A stretch of 64,000 nucleotides of DNA, from positions 23,846 to 87,845 of the forward strand of contig CABSNK010000008.1 of the NCBI GenBank assembly GCA_902479075.1. The letters are read 5' to 3'. The notes under the pieces were generated by a model. The model was not told the DNA's origin. It searched no databases and worked only from the letters and a program-made list of their open reading frames with translations. Positions 51,723 through 60,247 of the stretch are shown here, in pieces; positions within the stretch are counted from its first letter, which is position 1, and every line of letters begins with the position of its first letter. This DNA comes from an uncultured Collinsella sp. Lineage in GTDB: Bacteria; Actinomycetota; Coriobacteriia; Coriobacteriales; Coriobacteriaceae. Made by a program: the position numbers and the translations under genes.

Positions 51723-52394
51723 ATGGGTTCCATTAAAATCGCTCCGTCCGTCCTTTCGGCCGACATGGCCAACCTCAAGGGCGAGCTCGACAAGATCGCC
51801 GGCGCCGACTTTGTGCACTTCGACGTCATGGACGGTCACTTTACCGGCAACCTCACCTTTGGCGTCGATATCCTCAAGGCCGTCAAGCGCTCCACCGATG
51901 TACCGGTCGACGCGCACCTCATGGTGTCGAACCCCGACGAGACGGTCGATTGGTATGCCGATGCCGGTGCCGATATGATCACCGTGCACTACGAGGCCTC
52001 CACGCACCTGCACCGCACGCTCACGCATCTGCAGCAGCGCGGTGTCAAGGCCGGTGTGGTGCTCAACCCCGCCACGCCCGTCTGCGTGCTCCAGAGCATC
52101 ATCGACGTTGTCGACATGGTACTGCTCATGAGCGTGAACCCTGGCTTTGGCGGCCAGAGCTTTATCCCGGGCACCATCGCAAAGCTCCACGAGCTCAAGG
52201 CCATGTGCGAACGCCACGGCGTGTCGCCCATGATCGAGGTCGACGGCGGCATTTCTTCCAAAAACATCGCAGAGGTCGTCAAGGCCGGCGCCAACGTGCT
52301 CGTAGCCGGCTCCGCCGTATTTAAGTCCGAAGATCCCGCCGCCGAGGTTGCGCTGCTGCAGAAGCTGGGCAATGAGGCCGCACAGGAGGCATAA
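51723..52394 (+). CDS. rpe: Ribulose-phosphate 3-epimerase
   Basis: 223 residues, TIM barrel. IAPSVLSADMANLKGELD, VHFDVMDGHFTGNLTFG (metal-binding His and Asp), DAHLMVSNPD, VNPGFGGQSFIPGT and EVDGGISSKNI are all family motifs. Interconverts ribulose- and xylulose-5-phosphate. GAAAGGCTG-type ribosome site upstream. Confidence 0.96.
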   Translation: MGSIKIAPSVLSADMANLKGELDKIAGADFVHFDVMDGHFTGNLTFGVDILKAVKRSTDVPVDAHLMVSNPDETVDWYADAGADMITVHYEASTHLHRTLTHLQQRGVKAGVVLNPATPVCVLQSIIDVVDMVLLMSVNPGFGGQSFIPGTIAKLHELKAMCERHGVSPMIEVDGGISSKNIAEVVKAGANVLVAGSAVFKSEDPAAEVALLQKLGNEAAQEA

Positions 52395-52400
52395 ATCCTT

Positions 52401-53579
52401 ATGACCGCAGGTCAAAACCGCATACCCGTGAATCTTGACTATGCCGCCTCGACGCCCATGCGCGCCGAGGCGCTCCTTGCGCAGCGCGAGTACGACGACA
52501 GCGAGCTTGCCGGCGTCAACCCCAACTCGCTGCATTCGCTCGGCCGCAAGGCCGCTGCGCGCCTGGAAGTGGCGCGTCGCGAGATCGCCCGCAGCTTTGG
52601 CGCGCGCGTCCGCCCGTCCGAGATTATCTTGACCAATGGCGGCACCGAGGCAAACCAGCTGGCGCTCCTCGGACTTGCCGAGGGCGCCCGTCAGCACGAC
52701 CGCAAGCGCAACCGCGTGATCGTATCTGCCATCGAGCACGATTCGATCCTTGACAACCTGCCGCTGCTGCGTGCAGCCGGCTTTACCGTCGATCTGGTGC
52801 AGCCCTGCCGTGCGGGCTACATCGAGCCTGCCGTGCTGAGCGACTTGCTTGGCGACGACGTCGCGCTCGTGAGCATCATGGCCGCCAATAACGAGACCGG
52901 CGTGGTGCAGCCCATCCGCGAGCTGGCCGCCGCGGCGCATACCGTGGGCGCCCTGTTCCACACCGATGCCATCCAGGGCTACTTGCATATTCCGCTCGAT
53001 GTCACCGAGCTGGGCGTCGATGCCATGACCGTTGCCGCACACAAGATCGGCGGCCCTGTGGCATCCGGCGCGCTCTACCTTAAGAACCGCACGCCGCTGC
53101 GCCCCCGCATCTTTGGCGGCGGTCAGGAAGCCGGACGACGTGCCGGCACGCAGGACCTGCGCACGCAGCTCGCCTTTGCCGCTGCCGCCCGCACGCTGAC
53201 GCCCCATGTGGCCGAGGAGCGTGAGAAGCTGCAAGCCCTTTCCGACAAGCTCTACGCCACGCTTACGGCCCATCCGCGCATTCACGCCACCATGGGCGAC
53301 TATGCGCATGCCGACCGTCTGCCCGGCATGGTTTCGATCTACATTGACGGCATGGACTCCGAGGAGCTTATCATCAAGCTCGACGCCGCCGGTTTTGAAG
53401 TGTCGGCAGGTTCGGCATGCTCGAGCGGCAGCATGGACCCCAGCCACGTTTTGAGCGCGATGGGCATCGGTCGCGAGCAGGCGCTGGGCGCACTGCGCAT
53501 TTCCTTCGATGACCGCGTGAATCCGAACGATCTGAACGACTTTGCCCAGACGCTGCTCTCAATCGTAGGTGCTGCATGA
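52401..53579 (+). CDS. Cysteine desulfurase (NifS/IscS-like)
   Basis: 392 residues, pyridoxal-phosphate fold type I. VNLDYAASTPMRAEAL is the start, TNGGTEANQLALLG the cofactor loop, FHTDAIQGYLHIPLDV follows, the Schiff-base Lys is in TVAAHKIGGPVASGALY, and the active Cys is in SAGSACSSGSMDPSHVL. Provides sulphur for Fe-S clusters or tRNA thiolation. No IscU or MnmA gene is adjacent. Confidence 0.93.
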   Translation: MTAGQNRIPVNLDYAASTPMRAEALLAQREYDDSELAGVNPNSLHSLGRKAAARLEVARREIARSFGARVRPSEIILTNGGTEANQLALLGLAEGARQHDRKRNRVIVSAIEHDSILDNLPLLRAAGFTVDLVQPCRAGYIEPAVLSDLLGDDVALVSIMAANNETGVVQPIRELAAAAHTVGALFHTDAIQGYLHIPLDVTELGVDAMTVAAHKIGGPVASGALYLKNRTPLRPRIFGGGQEAGRRAGTQDLRTQLAFAAAARTLTPHVAEEREKLQALSDKLYATLTAHPRIHATMGDYAHADRLPGMVSIYIDGMDSEELIIKLDAAGFEVSAGSACSSGSMDPSHVLSAMGIGREQALGALRISFDDRVNPNDLNDFAQTLLSIVGAA

Positions 53580-54385
53580 TCGTCTCCGAGCTCGAGCGCG
53601 CCCTGCTTGCACGCTATCCCAAGACGGACGCCGAACCCTGGGACCACGTAGGCTTATCCGTAGGCGACCCCGACGACGAGATCCGTGGCGTGGCCTGTGC
53701 GCTCGACGCCACCAGGGACAACGTGCACCTCGCCTTGGAGGCCGGTGCCAACGTGTTGCTCACGCATCATCCCGTCTATATCAAGGCGCCCGAGGCATTT
53801 TGCCCGCCCAGCGCGACGCGTCCCCAGTGCAGTGCGGCGCTCTACGAGGCTGCCCGCTGCGGGGTGAGTATCATCTCGCTCCACACCAATCTGGACCGCT
53901 CGCATGAGGCTCGCGTTTGCCTAAGTACGCTGTTGGACGCCGCGCCCGCAAGCTCGCTGGAGCACGTGGACGACCCCGAAGCGACCGGCCTGGGCGCGCT
54001 TGCAACGCTCAACGACCCCTGCAGCCTGCGCGACCTTGCCAATCGCGCCGCCACGGCCTTCGGAAGCGACCCCCGCGTGTGGGGCGATGCCGAGCACCCG
54101 TGCCGCACCATCGCCATTTTGGGCGGCTCCTTGGGCGACTTTGGGGAGCTCGCCATTGCCGCCGGTGCGGATGTTGTCGTGGCGGGCGAGGCGGGCTACC
54201 ACGTGGCGCAAGACCTTGCCTTGCGCGGGCTGCCAGTGGTTTTGCTCGGCCATGACCGCTCCGAGGAGCCGTTCGTTGATATATTGATGAACTCTGCAGT
54301 TAATGCCGGGGTCGACCCCCGTCATGCGATTAAAATATTGAACCCTTGCCAATGGTGGACTGTGACAAAAGGAGAGAACTTATGA
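53576..54385 (+). CDS. Nif3-like dinuclear metal centre protein
   Basis: 269 residues. DHVGLSVGDPDDEIRGVACA and VLLTHHPVYIKAPEAF (His-His metal ligands), ISLHTNLDRSHEA and ADVVVAGEAGYHVAQD are the conserved GTP-cyclohydrolase-I-type-2/Nif3 landmarks. Overlaps the desulfurase stop by 4 bases. Biochemical role unclear in the family. Confidence 0.92.
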   Translation: MIVSELERALLARYPKTDAEPWDHVGLSVGDPDDEIRGVACALDATRDNVHLALEAGANVLLTHHPVYIKAPEAFCPPSATRPQCSAALYEAARCGVSIISLHTNLDRSHEARVCLSTLLDAAPASSLEHVDDPEATGLGALATLNDPCSLRDLANRAATAFGSDPRVWGDAEHPCRTIAILGGSLGDFGELAIAAGADVVVAGEAGYHVAQDLALRGLPVVLLGHDRSEEPFVDILMNSAVNAGVDPRHAIKILNPCQWWTVTKGENL

Positions 54386-55101
54386 GCGCCGGCGCTACGC
54401 TACTCAAGCTGCAACAGATCGATTTGGAGCTCGCCCGCAACAAGAGCGAACTTGCCAATATGCCGGAGCTCAAGGAGCTCGCTTCCAAGCGCAAGACCTA
54501 CGTTAAGCTCAAGGCCGAGATGACCAAGCTCTACGCCCAACGCAAGGACCTGGATATTGAGCTCGACGATCTCAACACCACCGAGATCCAGACCAATAAC
54601 GCCATCGAGGCCGCCAAGAAGCGCCACGTCGACGGCTCTGATTACCGCGAGGTTCAGGACCTGGAGAACGAGCTCGCCACCCTGGCCAAGCGCCTGGACA
54701 AGATCGAGCACACCCGCAAGGACGTCGTCATCGCCCATAAGGAGGCGCTCGACCGCGAAGCCCGTGCGCAGGCCATCATCGCCAAGTTCGAGGAGGGCGT
54801 GAAGGACGACACCAAGGCCGCCCGTGCCAAGGCCACCGACCTCCAGGCCCAGATTGATGCCGCCACCAAGGAGCGCACCGCCCTTGCCGCCACGCTGCCG
54901 ACCGACGTGCTCACCGACTACGAGCGTCTGCTCAAGCAGTTCCGTGGCCTGGCCGTCGAGACCATCAAGGGTAACATCCCCACGGTCTGCCACACCGCGC
55001 TGCAGGCGTCGTCCATGAGCGACCTCAACCACGACGGTAGCGAGATTACGCACTGCCCGTATTGCCACCGTCTGCTGGTGCTTCCCAGCAAGGAAGCTTA
55101 A
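54382..55101 (+). CDS. Coiled-coil protein with C4 zinc ribbon
   Basis: 239 residues. Two long helices form a coiled coil (LLKLQQIDLELARNKSELAN to KATDLQAQIDAATKERTAL), then a zinc ribbon: PTVCHTALQASSMSDLNHDG followed by ITHCPYCHRLLVL. This is the CT398-like family usually linked to nif3. ATG 54382 behind AAAGGAGAG is chosen. Possible link to flagella, rRNA or secretion systems has been suggested for relatives; here unknown. Confidence 0.9.
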   Translation: MSAGATLLKLQQIDLELARNKSELANMPELKELASKRKTYVKLKAEMTKLYAQRKDLDIELDDLNTTEIQTNNAIEAAKKRHVDGSDYREVQDLENELATLAKRLDKIEHTRKDVVIAHKEALDREARAQAIIAKFEEGVKDDTKAARAKATDLQAQIDAATKERTALAATLPTDVLTDYERLLKQFRGLAVETIKGNIPTVCHTALQASSMSDLNHDGSEITHCPYCHRLLVLPSKEA

Positions 55102-56319
55102 ATGATGACGGCGGCATCCAACAATTCAATGCAACTTGAGGGAAAAACGATCCTGCTGGGCATTACCGGCGGGATCGCCGCCTATAAGTCGTGCAATATC
55201 GTGCGCCTGCTGCAAAAGCACGGCGCGCGCGTCAAGGTCGTTATGAGCGAGCATGCCACCGAGTTTGTGGGGCCGCTCACCTTCCGCGCGCTCACCAACG
55301 AACCGGTCGCGGTGGGCCTTTTCGACGACCCCTCCGACCCCATCCACCACATTTCGCTGGCACAGGAGCCCGATCTGGTGGTCGTGGCGCCCGCGACGGC
55401 CAATATCATCGCCAAGATGGCAAACGGCATCGCCGATGACCTCATCTCCACCACGCTGCTTGCCACGCCGCGACCCATCGTGATCGCCCCTGCCATGAAC
55501 AACGGCATGTGGAAGGCGCCGGCGACGCAGGCCAATATGGCCGCGCTGCGCGAACGTGGTGTCCATGTGGTGGGACCCGGCAGCGGCTACCTTGCCTGCG
55601 GCGACGTGGACACGGGACGCATGAGCGAGCCCGAGGACATCGTCGAGGCCGTCTGCGAGGTGCTGAACCCCGTCCCGCAAGACCTGGCAGGCAAGCGCAT
55701 TATGATAACCGCCGGCCCCACGCACGAGCCGATCGACCCCGTGCGCTTTATCGGCAACAGATCGTCGGGCAAGATGGGCATCGCCCTGGCGGGGGAGGCC
55801 GCTCGCCGCGGTGCTGCGGTTACGCTTGTGCTGGGGCCGACATCGCTCGATGTTCCCCGCGGCGTGGAGTTCGTGCGCGTGCAGACCGCCGCAGAGATGC
55901 TGCAGGCGGCGCTGGGCGCCTTCCAGACGGCCGATGCGGCCATTTGCGCGGCCGCTGTCGCCGACTACACCCCCGCAGCCCCTGCCGACCATAAGCTCAA
56001 AAAGGCCAACGAACGATTGGATCACATTGAACTGGTCGAGACAGTCGATATCTTGGCCGAGCTTTCGCGCCAAAAGGGGGAGCGGTGCGTGATCGGCTTT
56101 GCGGCTGAGACCGATAACGTCGTGGAGTACGCTCGGCGAAAGCTCGCCCGCAAGGGTTGCGACGCCATTATCGCCAACGATGTCTCGCGCGCCGATTCGG
56201 GCTTTGGAACCGATACCAACAAGGCCTGGATCGTGAGCACAGCGGGTACGCAAGAACTTCCCGTTCTAACAAAACCCCAGCTCGCGGATACAATTTTGGA
56301 CTTGCTTCAAAATTTGTAA
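55102..56319 (+). CDS. coaBC: Bifunctional phosphopantothenoylcysteine decarboxylase/synthetase
   Basis: 405 residues. The CoaC half has LLGITGGIAAYKSCNIVRLL, the flavin and catalytic region HHISLAQEPDLVVVAPATAN, and IAPAMNNGMW. The CoaB half has ITAGPTHEPIDPVRFIGNRS (nucleotide site) and FAAETDNVVEYARRKLARKG. Two steps of coenzyme A synthesis. Start at ATG 55102, the codon after the preceding stop; ATG 55105 is equally possible. Confidence 0.96.
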   Translation: MMTAASNNSMQLEGKTILLGITGGIAAYKSCNIVRLLQKHGARVKVVMSEHATEFVGPLTFRALTNEPVAVGLFDDPSDPIHHISLAQEPDLVVVAPATANIIAKMANGIADDLISTTLLATPRPIVIAPAMNNGMWKAPATQANMAALRERGVHVVGPGSGYLACGDVDTGRMSEPEDIVEAVCEVLNPVPQDLAGKRIMITAGPTHEPIDPVRFIGNRSSGKMGIALAGEAARRGAAVTLVLGPTSLDVPRGVEFVRVQTAAEMLQAALGAFQTADAAICAAAVADYTPAAPADHKLKKANERLDHIELVETVDILAELSRQKGERCVIGFAAETDNVVEYARRKLARKGCDAIIANDVSRADSGFGTDTNKAWIVSTAGTQELPVLTKPQLADTILDLLQNL

Positions 56320-56327
56320 AAAAGTTC

Positions 56328-56357
56328 TTGCACAAGGGCAAAGTTTCGGGTTAATAT
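56328..56357 (+). promoter_or_regulatory. Promoter of tRNA-Pro
   Basis: TTGCAC (56328-56333), 18 bases, TAATAT (56352-56357), about 43 bases before the tRNA. The -35 resembles that of tRNA-Ala copy 1. Confidence 0.7.
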
Positions 56358-56399
56358 ACTTCCTGTTGCGAGCGAGAGCAGCGCAACAAACAAAAGCTT

Positions 56400-56476
<77 letters not shown>

Positions 56477-56485
56477 GAAGTTTGC

Positions 56486-56515
56486 AGGTCAGGCACCTAG
56501 TGCCTGACCTTTTTT
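56486..56515 (+). terminator. Terminator after tRNA-Pro
   Basis: AGGTCAGGCAC (56486-56496) pairs perfectly with GTGCCTGACCT (56500-56510) around CTA, then TTTTT. Confidence 0.9.
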
Positions 56516-56560
56516 GTTTTAAGCAATTGTTTAATTTTCAGTAAGCAATAGGGTGCCAAA

Positions 56561-56708
56561 AATCTACCTACGCGATAATCGCCTTTTGCGGCTACTTGCG
56601 CGTTTTGCACGCGCTTGAGCCGATTTATTAACGCGATATGAATCTACATACGCGTAGCTGGTATACAGCCGAATACAGGCTGTATTTATCGCGGCGATTT
56701 ACGTAGAT
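56561..56708. repeat. Repeat-rich non-coding stretch
   Basis: AATCTACCTACGCG (56561-56574) recurs as AATCTACATACGCG (56641-56654), and its inverted form ends the block (GGCGATTTACGTAGAT, 56693-56708). A hairpin ATACAGCC/GGCTGTAT lies at 56663-56685. No credible gene in 56516-56982. It may be another small inverted-end element. Confidence 0.5.
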
Positions 56709-56982
56709 ATAGCGACTGTAACGAACAAGCGTGTCGCTGTATTTATTCCAGTAGTTCACTTGATCGGTGGACAAGTGGGCTGTTGCAACGAAACGCCAAG
56801 CGGGATGGGCTCTATACGAGGATGCCGCAGGAGTAATGGCGGGGGAGTGCGGCAGGCGCTCTGAGAGCCGCTGTGTGACCCCATTTCTCCTCAAACCGAT
56901 AACCTATGCCACAAACATCAAACCGTTCGAGTAACCGCCAAAAGAAAAGCCCGCACAGGCCGTGCGGGCTTAACAGATGAAT

Positions 56983-57969
56983 CTAGAAGCACCAAGCTGG
57001 GCAGACGCGATTCGAGTTCGTCGCGACGTAGTTGTACGACGGATCGCCGTTGCTGTTGACATAGAGGAAGAGCGCAGAGGCGCTCGGATTCAAGGAACAC
57101 TCCCACCAAGCGACGCCAACACTCAGGCAATCGTTACCCGAATAATTGTTCGTCACCTTACCCTTGAAGGCCTCGTACTGGGTTCCTTCGTTTCCGATCC
57201 AAGAATAACCAGACCAGCCGCTATAAGGGGTCTCGACGATTTCGGAATAACTGAGCATGAACAGCTTGTCCGAGGTCGCCGTCACGGCGGCATTCTTGTC
57301 GGTTCCATCAACGTTGTTCGTCAGCTTCCTGACCGGCTTCACCTTGGATTGGAAATCGGAGGGCATCAGGTTCCAGATCTCGCCGGAGTTCATCTTCGCG
57401 CGGAGTTCCGACTTCTCCCAGCCACCGGCATTGGTGTTGGTGGCGTTCACGCGAGATTTGATACCCGTCGAGGCGGCGAGGAACGTCAGGCCCGTCTTGC
57501 CGCTACCATCGGCCAAGTCATCGTGGTTGATGCCGATAATCTTGTACTCGAGCGTCTGACCATCGGTGAGCTTCATCGAGAACTTCGTCCCTGCATTCAT
57601 CGCGGCCTCCGCCTTGGCGAAGGCGGACGATGCCTCGCCCTTCGCGGCGATGTCCTCGGCCACGGCCTTCTGCTCTTCGAGGGTCCAGTCCTTCGCGTCC
57701 TTGGCGATAGCCGCCTGGACGGTCGCGGAATCGGTACCTGCAGACCCTCCGCCGGATGCGCCTCCCTCGACGCCGCCAACCGTCCCATTGTTCACCGTGT
57801 TGCCGACCAGGTTGAACTGGTTGCGGATGGCTCCGGCCACGCCGGGTCCCGCGAACACGATCACCAGGCCGATGACCGCGATGATCAGGACGTACTCGAT
57901 GATTCCTTGGCCTCCGGAGGCGGATACCTCTAGGAGATACCCCCCCCCGGAGGTTCTGCGCCGCTGCAT
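56983..57969 (-). CDS. Flp-type pilin-like protein fused to a DUF6273-like domain
   Basis: 328 residues. After a short leader comes SASGGQGIIEYVLIIAVIGL. Cleavage after the second Gly puts Glu at +5 and Tyr at +6, as in Flp/Tad pilins, followed by a hydrophobic helix. Residues about 80-130 are a helical Ala/Glu/Lys stalk. The C-terminal part (WEKSELRAKMNSGEIWNLMP, SDKLFMLSYSEIV, NEGTQYEAFKGKV, NPSASALFLYVNSNGDP) matches the DUF6273 surface domain. Two Cys near the end may form a disulphide. Codons 8-10 are a run of nine G, in frame here. No prepilin peptidase or ATPase gene in the window. ATG 57967-57969. Confidence 0.8.
   Translation of the reverse strand: MQRRRTSGGGYLLEVSASGGQGIIEYVLIIAVIGLVIVFAGPGVAGAIRNQFNLVGNTVNNGTVGGVEGGASGGGSAGTDSATVQAAIAKDAKDWTLEEQKAVAEDIAAKGEASSAFAKAEAAMNAGTKFSMKLTDGQTLEYKIIGINHDDLADGSGKTGLTFLAASTGIKSRVNATNTNAGGWEKSELRAKMNSGEIWNLMPSDFQSKVKPVRKLTNNVDGTDKNAAVTATSDKLFMLSYSEIVETPYSGWSGYSWIGNEGTQYEAFKGKVTNNYSGNDCLSVGVAWWECSLNPSASALFLYVNSNGDPSYNYVATNSNRVCPAWCF
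57940..57948 (-). repeat. Nine-base poly-C (poly-G in the coding strand) tract
   Basis: Lies at codons 8-10 of the pilin-like gene (Gly-Gly-Gly). Gain or loss of one base shifts the frame just before the leader cleavage site, the classical layout of slipped-strand phase variation. It is by far the longest mononucleotide GC run I noticed in the window. Confidence 0.85.
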
Positions 57970-58067
57970 GCATATGCGACACTCCCTTCGCTCAGGGTGA
58001 ATAGAAACGAGCTGAGCGTAGGGTTATCGCGGGAATCTGTCTTTGTCTTGCCGCTGCGGCATCTTGA

Positions 58068-58280
58068 CTATTGCCATGCCTTGGGAAGGATTACGCCGGG
58101 TACGTTCTTGTTGGAGTCGCTATGCAGTGTATTCGGGCTGATGTTCCAGTCGGAACAATCCAGATGGAAACTCCGGCACTGCTCGGACATTCCCGTTAAG
58201 TCATATACAGCACTGAAATCGCACTTGGCACCGAGACCAGTTACGTCCACATCCGCGTCCGGAACGAATCGAAGCGGCAT
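58068..58280 (-). CDS. Short BspA-like repeat remnant
   Basis: 70 residues. TGMSEQCRSFHLDCSDWNIS recalls the 26-residue surface repeat (M..C..L..LDLS.W..S). No signal peptide or good ribosome site, and a stop lies just upstream in frame. More likely the tail of a lost surface protein than a working gene. It is upstream of the pilin-like gene on the same strand. Confidence 0.3.
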   Translation of the reverse strand: MPLRFVPDADVDVTGLGAKCDFSAVYDLTGMSEQCRSFHLDCSDWNISPNTLHSDSNKNVPGVILPKAWQ

Positions 58281-58325
58281 CCCGTTTCAAAACGTATGCG
58301 TTTCACCATGAGAGAGGGATCTGTC

Positions 58326-58683
58326 ATGAGCTGGAAACCGAGAAAATGCATTATCGCCTTACTGACTTTGGCGACTCTGACGTGTTTCGCCGCCTTAATC
58401 GTCGTCAATATCAAACCGCAACACAATGCTTATCCCTCATCTTTGTCCATTAAAATGGGACAGGATTTCAGCCTCGGTCCATGAAGGAGACTTTCCCATA
58501 TACATAGATTAAGATAATACCGTGTATGACGAATATGAACTTGAGCATATTCCGTCCGTATTCATACTGGATGATCAAGGAAACATCATCGGCTTATCCG
58601 AAGGAGAGGAAGAACCTCTTGCCTTATTAAAGAAATACGCCGAATGCAACGGATATAAAGCGGAAGGAGGCGACATCGAGTAA
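58326..58683 (+). pseudogene. Decayed secreted thioredoxin-like protein
   Basis: Starts at ATG 58326 behind GAGAGGG with a membrane/signal segment (CIIALLTLATLTCFAALIVV), then stops at 58482-58484. A second open piece (58522-58683) reads LEHIPSVFILDDQGNIIGLS, the cis-Pro and following strand of a TlpA/thioredoxin fold. The part with the CXXC site is missing. Probably an internally deleted gene. Confidence 0.55.
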
Positions 58684-58712
58684 CTATCAAAGGCCAGATT
58701 AAGGAGCCAGCC

Positions 58713-59007
58713 ATGAAGAAATGCCTGCCCCCATCGCCTCAGCAGCTCTTTGCCTCTCCCTTGTCATGACACCATTTGTGCCCGTTGCGGCAGCCTATGC
58801 CGACGAGGGATCTCCCGCCGAGAGCAGCGAGATCTACGTCGGAGACAACTACGACGAAAATTACGATATATCCCTTTTGAGCGCGGACGCTGCACGGATT
58901 CATATTCCAAGGCGTGGTGCGATTCTCACGGATCTGCAAATAACTGCCCCGTCCCTCACAAGGTCAAGCTGAACGCGAAGGAGGAGGCTTGCCTGCGCGA
59001 TCTCTAG
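58713..59007 (+). pseudogene. Broken gene for a small secreted Cys-containing protein
   Basis: AAGGAG precedes ATG 58713 (MKKCLP). The signal peptide continues in the -1 frame (PIASAALCLSLVMTPFVPVA, then AAYADEGS), so one C seems missing from the C run at 58727-58731. About 60 codons later the sensible reading moves to another frame (TDSYSKAWCDSHGSANNCPV, then PHKVKLNAKEEACLRDL). After a TAG at 59005 the same frame reads on as LAGTAEVIAGLVTTGPSGGF. Perhaps a bacteriocin-like or surface peptide precursor; next to a two-helix membrane protein and near an ABC transporter. Function not established. Confidence 0.45.
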
Positions 59008-59128
59008 CTTGCTGGCACCGCTGAAGTTATCGCCGGTCTCGTGACAACCGGTCCTAGCGGCGGCTTTTTTTGCAACCGCAATGACATCGTACCGACTTTT
59101 CACTTGCATGTTCTGAAAGGAAGTTGCC

Positions 59129-59338
59129 ATGTTGTCGCAAAATCAATCGAGATACTTGACCACAATCGGCTTTGCCCTGCTTGCATTACTCTTTGCTAGC
59201 GACCTTTTGCTGAAACCGCCCAAGGAACTCGTTTTGCTTGCCATAGACTGCATTTCCGCCCTTTACTTTACGGCAACCCTATTCGTCGGACTAAAGGAGA
59301 GGAAAAAGGCGCAGTCGCCGCATCCGCCGTATGCTTGA
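59129..59338 (+). CDS. Small two-helix membrane protein
   Basis: 69 residues with two hydrophobic segments (YLTTIGFALLALLFASDLLL and LAIDCISALYFTATLFVGL) and a basic tail. AAAGGAAG precedes ATG 59129. The size and topology resemble small immunity proteins, but there is no specific match. Confidence 0.6.
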   Translation: MLSQNQSRYLTTIGFALLALLFASDLLLKPPKELVLLAIDCISALYFTATLFVGLKERKKAQSPHPPYA

Positions 59339-59379
59339 TCATAACCATTGCCTCATTCTTTATCTGACACATTGGTGAT

Positions 59380-59697
59380 CTAGGGGCGATATCGTAGGAA
59401 TACGACCGGGAGAGCCGGGACCAGATTGCCCGGGTTGCCCAGTCGGCTCGCGCGACGGCGCGGCGGTTCCACAGAAAGCTCTCCGGACTTCACACTGTTT
59501 CTGATCGCATTGTAGACAGCCATCTCGTCTTCGCTGTCGGCGAGCACGCGGTGTGCGTCGTCGTTTTGGATGTCCAGTAAATCTCGAAGGTCCTCCATGC
59601 ACCAGCGTCCGAGATTTGGCCATGCGCGTTGCGCGAGCTGATAAGTGTCGATTGCGATGTTGTAGTTAAAGTCCAGGCCAAAGCCGTCCCAGGCAGA
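59380..59697 (-). pseudogene. 3' remnant of a DnaQ-like 3'-5' exonuclease
   Basis: The minus strand reads WDGFGLDFNYNIAIDTYQLA, QRAWPNLGRWCMEDLRDLLD and NDDAHRVLADSEDEMAVYNA: the second Asp region (IDT) and the HRxxxDxE motif of DEDDh exonucleases. The first half with the DxE motif is missing, and the frame has no plausible start except an internal ATG at 59598. A truncated gene. Confidence 0.55.
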
Positions 59698-59817
59698 ACG
59701 GCTTTGTTTCCTTGATTATCAACTTCATCCGGACACTTCCCGCATTCATCCGTGTGTGTACGGATGAATGCGGGGTTCAATACCCCGGCGGCCTGATCGG
59801 CAGACCGCCGGGAACTC

Positions 59818-60246
59818 TCACTCCTCGATAAAAGCCGGCACTCGGTTAGTCCTGCGCATCTTGAAATCGCCAGTCTCGTGGGAGACGTAGAGAATGCCGT
59901 CCATCCCATCTCGCGATGCATATGAAAGGTGAACAGAACCGCAATCCGCTCCATCATTGTCGAGAAGATCGAACGAATTCGGGTCGCTCGTTGCGGCCAA
60001 ACGACCACTCAGACAAGAGCCATCGTCATTACAGATTTGCCATTCCATGTCTTCGCCTGCAAGAATCGCCATAGACGGCCTGGTCGCGCCATCGTTGACA
60101 TACATCCCGTCTATGCCAAACCCATTTTCAGCGCCATCGATGAACGACTGCTCGGACCTATACCTCGCAAATGATGCACATAGCACCATTGCAAGACAAA
60201 GTACAAAGCCAACAATCGCTATCTTTGCATAGCTCTTGCCTATCAT
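59818..60246 (-). CDS. Membrane-anchored hypothetical protein linked to an ABC transporter
   Basis: 142 residues with one N-terminal helix (IAIVGFVLCLAMVLCASFA) and an extracellular acidic domain (GEDMEWQICNDDGSCLSGRL) with three Cys. Start ATG 60246 sits behind GGGAGGTGA and overlaps the transporter stop (60248) region directly, so the two are translationally coupled. No known family. Confidence 0.65.
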   Translation of the reverse strand: MIGKSYAKIAIVGFVLCLAMVLCASFARYRSEQSFIDGAENGFGIDGMYVNDGATRPSMAILAGEDMEWQICNDDGSCLSGRLAATSDPNSFDLLDNDGADCGSVHLSYASRDGMDGILYVSHETGDFKMRRTNRVPAFIEE

Positions 60247-60247
60247 G

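Noticed and set aside
56628..56894. Minus-strand 88-residue frame after tRNA-Pro
   Set aside because: Composition and lack of a ribosome site suggest non-coding repeat DNA.
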